From: Hemerocallis citrina
Lineage: Eukaryota; Streptophyta; Magnoliopsida; Asparagales; Asphodelaceae
Direction of reading: 5' to 3'
Assembly (NCBI GenBank): GCA_017893485.1
Contig: CM030360.1
Coordinates: 145,204,516-145,268,515, forward strand
DNA: 64,000 nt
Shown: positions 58,471 to 64,000 of the stretch, one piece after another
Layout of the letters: the number at the start of each line of letters is the position of its first letter
How positions within the stretch are numbered: the first letter of the stretch is position 1
Position numbers and translations under genes: made by a program
The notes under the pieces: model-generated
What the model was told of the DNA's origin: nothing
The model's database searches: none
Seen by the model: the letters and a program-made list of their open reading frames with translations, nothing else

Positions 58471-58990
58471 GTTCGGAGTCCACGTTCGGCTCGGCCTCAT
58501 CCCCTCGGCTCGTCTCCGGACGGACCAGAGATAGACCACCGTTCCGAACTGCTCCCACAACCGTTGAACTACACCGATGGTTCGGAGTCCAACACTCGGC
58601 TCGACTTTACCTCCTCGGCTCGTCTCCGGACGAACCAGGGGTAGATCGCCGTTCGGAATTGCTCCCACAGCCGTTGAACTACACCGACGGTTCGGAGTCC
58701 AACACTCGGTTCGACTTTACCTCCTCGGCTCGTCTCCGGACGAACCAGGGGTAGATCGCCGTTCGGAATTGCTCCCACAGCCGTTGAACTACACCGATGG
58801 TTCGGAGTCCAATACTCGGCTCGACTTTACCTGCTCGGCTCGTCTCCGGACGAACCAGGGGTCGATCGCCGTTCGGAATTACTCCCATAACCGTCGAGCT
58901 ACTCGGCTCGACTTTACCTCCTCGGCTCGTCTCCGGACGAACTAGGGGTAGATCGCCGTTCGGAATTGCTCCCACAACCGTCGAGCTACA
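58471..58990 (+). repeat. 110-bp tandem repeat array, about 4.7 copies
   Basis: Units begin gttcggagtcca at 58471, 58580, 58690 and 58800, with a partial fifth from about 58900. Each contains ctcggctcgtctccggacg and ends near gaactacaccga. Units 2-4 are nearly identical, unit 1 is more diverged. All frames on both strands are open because the unit lacks stops, but there is no gene. Tandem repeats in this region are usual for the Tat lineage and can seed satellite DNA. Confidence 0.9.
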
Positions 58991-59583
58991 AAAATGGTCC
59001 CGGGGCCCAGCAGATCGATGTGTTTTCCCCATAAGATCGATGCCGGAGCTTCGTTCGGCCATTTAATCCGAGCGATCTTGGCCACTCGCCGAAGACCGAA
59101 GCCCTACATCTCCGGTCGGCCACCGAGCAAGTGCCTTCCCGAGCTCGCAAATGGAGAAAACGCACTATCTCCTCAACTTTCGTGCATGATCTCGATCAGA
59201 CGGCTCAGATCTTGCCACCTGCGCTAAACGACAAGATAACGTTTTCTCGGGAACTGAGCCGCCTCGAGATTCGCACCTCCACTAAACGACAAAATGGCGC
59301 TTTCTTGGGGACAGGGCCACCTAGGATTTCACGCAGTACCCTGTCAGAGTCGCTAAACGACAAAATGCCGTACTCATGGGAACCCATTCGGTTCAGACAC
59401 TCTCGCCAACGGAAATAACATGCTCGGTTCAAGGACCTCGGCACGACCAACACAGTTATAAGTAAGACAAATATGCAGAGCAACAAAAGATATTTTATTA
59501 AGCAATCAGACCTTAATACAAAACACATGGTTACAAAGTGTTTGGAAATAAAATACACGACGCCGATCCACTACACTTAGCCC
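58991..59583. other. Non-coding region with diverged 60-bp repeats
   Basis: Three diverged units around ctaaacgacaaaatg (about 59224, 59282, 59354) lie between the 110-bp array and the antisense ORFs. No gene. On the minus strand the end of this region would be the 3'UTR of the antisense transcript. Confidence 0.55.
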
Positions 59584-60015
59584 TCATATAGAAAAATCTT
59601 CACTAGACTGTTCGGTGGATTGTTCGTCCTCCTCGGCTGGTAGCTCCCCTGCACCGTTCCGGGGCCTCGCTACCACAGTCTGCAAGTGTCGAATCTCCGA
59701 GAGCAAATCATCCCGCTCGGCTATGATCTTCGACTGGCTGTGCCGAATACACTTGACCCGAAGAGCGTTGCTGAACGCGGTTTGCGAGTCCTCATCCCCT
59801 TCTGCAGGGTTCAGCTCGGCGATCCTATTCTCCAGACGCTGGATCTCGGCTTCCTGAAGGTCGAGGACAGACAAAAGGTGAGCCCGCTCACCTTCAGCTC
59901 GGCGTAACTCCAGCTCGACGCTCCTAGGACTCAGAGCCGCCGTCCCAGAAGAGGCTCCGGATTCAGAGTCATCATCCGAGCCATACAGATCAGCATATGA
60001 ATCGGACGCCTCGAG
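59584..60015 (-). CDS. Antisense ORF C: acidic coiled-coil, possible terminal exon
   Basis: Open from a strong acceptor (CTTTTTTCAG|CTCGAG at 60015) to a stop at 59584, 143 codons in phase 0. It reads EASDSYADLYGSDDDSESGA, then a coiled-coil-like stretch (VELELRRAEGERAHLLSVLD; AEIQRLENRIAEL), with an acidic C-terminus. No in-frame ATG precedes it, so it is either a spliced terminal exon of the antisense gene or a remnant. Function unknown. Confidence 0.5.
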   Translation of the reverse strand, partial: LEASDSYADLYGSDDDSESGASSGTAALSPRSVELELRRAEGERAHLLSVLDLQEAEIQRLENRIAELNPAEGDEDSQTAFSNALRVKCIRHSQSKIIAERDDLLSEIRHLQTVVARPRNGAGELPAEEDEQSTEQSSEDFSI

Positions 60016-60178
60016 CTGAAAAAAGGGGAAAGCAAACAACAAGATTTCAATATACTCCCGAGGCACCACACTTGAAGAATTTTCCAATCATATTCAGACA
60101 TAATGGTTCCACAATACAACAAGACCAAGTCTACAACAACGTTTTACAATAAATCAGAAGGGACACGAAGCGACATAG

Positions 60179-61054
60179 TCAGTTCCTCTTCGGAAGGGGA
60201 ACGCTTCGGTTTAAGGAAACACGAGGACGACGAGGCCTGCCCTCCGAGCTCGATCCTAAACTGACGAAGCGCGACCCCCCTTCGCTGCTGGCTCTAACGG
60301 CGGCACCGACCGAGGCCCCGCTCGACGAGACGGCCGCACTACTCTGAGCATCGGCTGGACTTCGTCTGGTCACAGGCGAGCGTGTCGCGAGTTCGTAAAA
60401 CGTAATCCCCCTCTCGCTCTCTTCACGAGTGCACGACGTGCTGCGGACGTTAGCCCTCTCCGGCGCAGGCTTGAGCGACGCGACCTCTTCCTCCAGTTCA
60501 ATGATTCTGTCTCTCAAAACATCATCCTTCGCCGTCTTCTTCGGACGAGAGGGTCTTGACGAGCCAGAGACGGTGGCGCCATCGGTCGCAAGCCGTCGGA
60601 AGTGGGTGACCTCGATCCCCCTATCTATCGTGATCCTTCTGAGCCTCTTGCGCTCGGTCGATGCCTTCTCCAGCTCGGCAGTCAGTTTCTCTTCCGCCAC
60701 CGAGCGTTCCTTCTCCGCTAATTCCAAGTGTTGGACCTCAGCCAAAAGGTCGTCATTCTTCTGCTCGGCGGCAGTAAGCTCTCCACGGAGCCGCTCGACT
60801 TCCCCTCCGGGACCAGGAGCTTGGGGGTACTTCCGCAATTGCCACAGCTCGCGACAGTACCTCCGTAGAGCTGCCCTCGTCTCCTCCAGTTGGCCGAGCA
60901 GGAGAAACCGCCTCTGTCGGCTGTCCAAGAGCTCACGCTTCGTTTTAGCCAGCTCCTTCTGAAGGTAGACAACCTCCGTGATCGGACCGAACTTCACCTG
61001 AAAAGCAGAGATAAATCTGATACCCAACACTCGGAAACATCTACGACTAGTCAT
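60179..61054 (-). CDS. Antisense ORF B: coiled-coil protein or alternative terminal exon
   Basis: From ATG 61054 the frame is open for 291 codons. A good acceptor inside it (GCTTTTCAG|GTGAAG, exon edge 60997) would make it a phase-0 exon instead. The body is a long Glu/Lys/Arg/Leu heptad-rich coiled coil (VVYLQKELAKTKRELLDSRQ ... AELEKASTERKRL) followed by a Ser/Ala/Arg-rich tail ending PLPKRN. Function unknown; antisense to the retrotransposon. Confidence 0.5.
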   Translation of the reverse strand: MTSRRCFRVLGIRFISAFQVKFGPITEVVYLQKELAKTKRELLDSRQRRFLLLGQLEETRAALRRYCRELWQLRKYPQAPGPGGEVERLRGELTAAEQKNDDLLAEVQHLELAEKERSVAEEKLTAELEKASTERKRLRRITIDRGIEVTHFRRLATDGATVSGSSRPSRPKKTAKDDVLRDRIIELEEEVASLKPAPERANVRSTSCTREESERGITFYELATRSPVTRRSPADAQSSAAVSSSGASVGAAVRASSEGGSRFVSLGSSSEGRPRRPRVSLNRSVPLPKRN

Positions 61055-61211
61055 ACACAAATCCGAAGCTCAACACTTGGGAAAATTTTGGCCAAACAAA
61101 ATGTTTTTCATTCAAAATCGAGGTGAAAGTTTTACACAAGCGGTGGCCAGTCCGCAATGAGGCTTACAAAAAGAAAACAAAACAATAAAAGACTAAAAGA
61201 AGACAACCGAG
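60998..61211 (-). other. Spacer between antisense ORFs A and B
   Basis: T-rich on the minus strand, with a polypyrimidine tract before the acceptor at 60998. It would be the 3'UTR of antisense gene A and/or an intron, depending on splicing. Confidence 0.45.
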
Positions 61212-63624
61212 TCAGGGGTCGACCTTTTTGCCGTTCGGATCCGTCGACCCCCCGGTCTTGTCCTCGCCATCGCCCTCGCCTCCGCCTTCGCTCCAACTCT
61301 CCTCCCCGGAGTCATCCTCCTCCTCGCCCTCGGCTTCGGTCTCCCCAGGGCCTTCGACAGGTTCCGTCTCTCCCTCGGGGCCGAGCAGACCCTCGGAAAT
61401 CCCTTCCTCCCCTTCCACAGGGTCGTAGAAATGATAGGAGGACGTGTCGAAGTCCGGGTTCTTGGTGGCTACGTGGAGCAGGGCTCGACCGTAGGCATCC
61501 TCCATGTTCTGGATCATGTGCTGCGCGGCCTCCTCCTGCACGGCCTTCCTCACCTTCTTCACCTTCTTCAGGTGTTTGGCCTTGATCTTCTCGGCCCTCT
61601 TCCGAGCCGTCTCCGCTTCCAACCGAGCCTTGGCCAGCGCCTCCTTCAGCTCGGCAACCTCTTTCTCCGCTCCCGACCGAGCATTGGCCAGCTCCTCCTT
61701 CAGCTCGGCTGCCTCCTTCTCAAGCTTGGCCGCCGTGTCCTTCGACAGCTGAATGGCGTCGGCCAGCTGCTTCTCCAGGCCCCCCACTGCGGCAGCTCTC
61801 TTCGTCGAGAGAAGCTGCTCGGCATCAAGCTGCTGCGCGACCTTGATGCGCTCCGCCCTCTCCCGCTCGTTCTCCCGCTCCTTGTTCGCCAACTCCTCGA
61901 CCAGGAAGTTGAAGTGGCAGAGAGTCTGAAAGAGGACAACACGTTAAAACCCGAACCCTAGAACTTAGAAAAATTCTAAGGAAGAAATTTGGATGAAGGA
62001 AGGCTCGGCCCACTTACCGACATAGTATTCCGAGCAATCTGCATCACGGCGTCCCCTGCCATCCCGGCCTTCAGGGTCGCTCGATCCTTCGGAGTCGGCA
62101 GGTGCCTCACCGCCTCCATGCAGATGTTCCCGTCGCCCAAGAAGCCGTCGACGTTCATCACCTGCCAGTCAGGGACGAAGATCTGCTTATGACGCTCGGT
62201 CAAGATCTTCTCGGCATCGGCAGTAAGGGGCGGAACTTGGAGGGACAACGCCTCCTTCGCGCCGAACACACCGCTCGACGAGCCGGGAGTATCTCCCTTC
62301 GAGATCGGCGGCACATCCGAGGTCGGAGGATCGAGGACCAGTGCATCCGAGGTCGGAGGGTCAACGACCGGCGGGTTCGAGGTCGGAGTGTCGAGGACCA
62401 TGACATCCCCCTGCTCGAGGACCATGACCTTCGGCTGGTCGGCGAGCTTCGCCACCGAGGGCTTCTTCGGGGCTCGGCCGTCCTGAGGCCCGGCCAACGG
62501 CCTCTTCTTCTTCTCCTGCTCTGACCTGCCCTTCGCCACCAGAGCCTTGTAATCAAGCTTCATCATCTCTGCAAAAGCCGAATGAAAAAACTTAGAAAAA
62601 TTTTCACGAACTTTTAAACAAAGAGTATAAATACCAGAAGCATACGAGGGTCGATCGGACTGAGACCCCCACGGAACAGATGCTCCTCGGTAATATCTTT
62701 CCAGCTTAGCGCTGGCAGGGCAAGGAGCTTCCTCTGGACCTCCGCCTCCTCATCACTCAGCGGCGCCTCCCTCTTGGTCCGCTTGGGCAGACCCTCCTTT
62801 GCCCAAACCGTCGGTATCACCCACGGCGTTAGGGCTCGGACGAGGAAGTACTTCTCCTTCCAATGTTTGATCGAGTCCGGATTCTCGATCAACTTCATGC
62901 CTGTCCGAGGAGAAAGGAAGAACCTTTGTTCGTCTCGCCTTGGCTGGCAAGGTCGGAAGAGACTCCGAAAGAGGAACATAGTCGGCTTGCCGCTGACTTC
63001 TTGGCATCGGAGGACGAACGCCAAGACGTGCCTCCATGTGTTCAGCATCAGCTGGGCGGGGCTCAAACCATACCAGACCAGGACTTCAACCACGAACGGG
63101 TGGAGAGGAAAGCGGAGTCCGGCAATAAGGGAGTCGACCGGGAAGACGCACACGTCCGACGAGGACTTTGTGTTGGCTTGGAAACCCGGCCCGGGGAGGA
63201 GCAGTGCATACTCAAGCGGGATCCGGAAGCCCTCTCGGATCAGGCGAAGGTCACCCTCGGTGAGAGACGAGATAGTATGGTCCACCTCGGATAGCTCCCT
63301 TGGCTCGTTCTCTTCCACCAACTTCGCCGTGCCTTGGGTCACTCTCTCCAAGGTGTCCTCGGCGTAGTCCCACACGCCCCCCACACTCGACAGAGTAATA
63401 GGCTGCCGACAGAATGCTCCCGCCGTCTTCGGCGTTTCCATGATCGTGACCACGGCCTTGCCTTCCCGGGACACCGTCGCCACCTCCTTAGGCTGCTCGG
63501 CCACTTCGCCCACTCTGTCCGGACGAACGACATTCTGATCGCTCGGCTCCACAACCTCCTTCCCTTTATCCCCTCAGCCAACGGCTTGCTCCGAGGTGGG
63601 GGTCTCATCCGAGATCTTAACCAT
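61212..63624 (-). pseudogene. Antisense gene A: PF04195-type gypsy-associated protein, 3 exons
   Basis: Exons 63624-62635, 62566-62018 and 61925-61212 join by consensus sites (CTG|GTATTT; TCG|GTAAGT; TTTCAG|ACT), all in phase 0, giving 750 codons. Exon 1 carries the domain known as putative gypsy-type transposon protein (PF04195): FRIPLEYALLLPGPGFQANT, LRFPLHPFVVEVLVWYGLSP. Exon 2 has a basic linker and repeated DPPTSD words. Exon 3 is a long Ala/Lys/Glu coiled coil with a very acidic Gly/Glu tail. Codon 17 is TGA (63574-63576), so this copy is broken unless translation starts later; no other ATG before the domain is apparent. Antisense genes downstream of pol are known in the Tat lineage (for example maize Grande). 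Role unknown. Confidence 0.7.
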
Positions 63625-64000
63625 TTTTTTTTCTAAGAGAGAAGGGAAAGAGACTGACCTTGAAGTGATATGTACGGTCGGAAAGTTCACCGGAAGCAAG
63701 GAACGCTACCGCGATAGCTAGCACCGCCACCAGAGAGCTGAAAACTTCGAAGCAAAGTGAGAACTGAAGAGAGAGAGTAAAAGTAAAAAGTGAGACTTGG
63801 TCTAGGGGGGGGTGAAGATTTATAGTAAAAATGGAACGTCCCTTGGACTTCCAAACGAATAAGTGCGACTTTTGGGCTGCTCTCGAAACGTCGCGAAGGC
63901 CCATCACCACTGTCTATTACACCAAGCAAACTAGCTCGGCGCCAGGGGATCTGAATCTGAGCTACACGCAATCTGAACTTGTCTGCAACAGGGTCCGGTC
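63625..64000 (-). promoter_or_regulatory. Upstream region of antisense gene A
   Basis: Non-coding leader or promoter for the minus-strand gene. On the minus strand it contains a CT-rich tract and a TTTATAGT-like word (actataaatc in plus sense complement, about 63817-63826), a candidate TATA box about 190 bp before the ATG. The 3' LTR is not reached within the window. Confidence 0.4.

Larger units (their letters stand above)
51898..64000 (+). mobile_element. Ty3/gypsy Tat-lineage LTR retrotransposon, right end outside window
   Basis: Order: 5' LTR (about 51898-52485), primer binding site, gag, protease, reverse transcriptase, RNase H, an additional archaeal-type RNase H, integrase (to 58292), a 3' non-coding region with tandem repeats, and antisense genes up to 63624. 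The extra RNase H between the RT-RNase H block and integrase, and antisense ORFs after pol, are hallmarks of the Tat lineage (Ogre/Retand/Grande group). The base composition is visibly more GC-rich than the flanking DNA. The copy is inactive because of in-frame stops. Confidence 0.85.

Noticed and set aside
58471..58990. CRISPR-like array
   Set aside because: The units are directly adjacent tandem repeats without spacers, in a plant retroelement.
58375..59066. Several overlapping ORFs on both strands with repeated RLVSGRTRGRSPFG-type words
   Set aside because: They are translations of the 110-bp tandem repeat, open in all frames; no evidence of a protein.

Overview
The window is nuclear DNA from a plant, almost certainly a eudicot. 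The evidence is a spliced plant-type PABP-interacting gene with a long 5'UTR intron, initiator-tRNA-Met primer sites, several families of plant LTR retrotransposons, a RICESLEEPER-like hAT, an L1-type LINE and a Tat-lineage Ty3/gypsy element. I cannot name the species. Only one intact cellular gene is recognisable; nearly everything right of about 10.4 kb is nested mobile DNA.

Layout. 1-1.4 kb: intergenic, with a small Mutator-type MITE. 1.4-10.2 kb: a minus-strand CID7-like gene (PAM2, CUE, DUF1771 and Smr domains; coding exons 2-6, non-coding exon 1 near 10.0-10.2 kb). One of its introns holds a TIR element carrying seven near-identical palindromes. 10.46-10.76 kb: a hAT MITE with a perfect 8-bp target duplication. 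11.64-16.14 kb: an intact-ended LTR retrotransposon (352-bp LTRs, PBS, PPT, 5-bp duplication) with no gag-pol. Its interior is a patchwork of spliced fragments of about eight unrelated host genes, joined in long open frames. This is the most striking object in the window.

17.2-28.6 kb: a minus-strand LINE, decayed and split by two giant solo LTRs of one family, one of which holds a further LTR-like insertion. 28.6-32.6 kb: a truncated TIR element interrupted by a third, inverted solo LTR of that family. 32.6-33.65 kb: a broken plant-mobile-domain gene. 33.65-39.56 kb: a minus-strand retroelement with LTRs of about 3.9 kb and an interior of only about 1.1 kb that contains an initiator-tRNA-Met-like fragment. 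41.25-46.45 kb: a TRIM-like cluster of three related LTRs, one inverted, with a solo LTR of the preceding family inside it. 46.8-51.1 kb: a hAT MITE and a dead hAT transposase. 51.9 kb to the right edge: a Ty3/gypsy Tat-lineage element. Its gag-pol is one reading frame broken by four stop codons, followed by 110-bp tandem repeats and an antisense, intron-containing PF04195-type gene with extra coiled-coil ORFs. Its 3' LTR lies beyond the window.

The nesting gives a relative order: the LINE came before the giant solo LTRs, one of which came before the 1.27-kb insertion; the TRIM came before its solo LTR. Apart from the CID7-like gene, I see no host genes working together here. Protein identities come from recall of the families, not from database searches.
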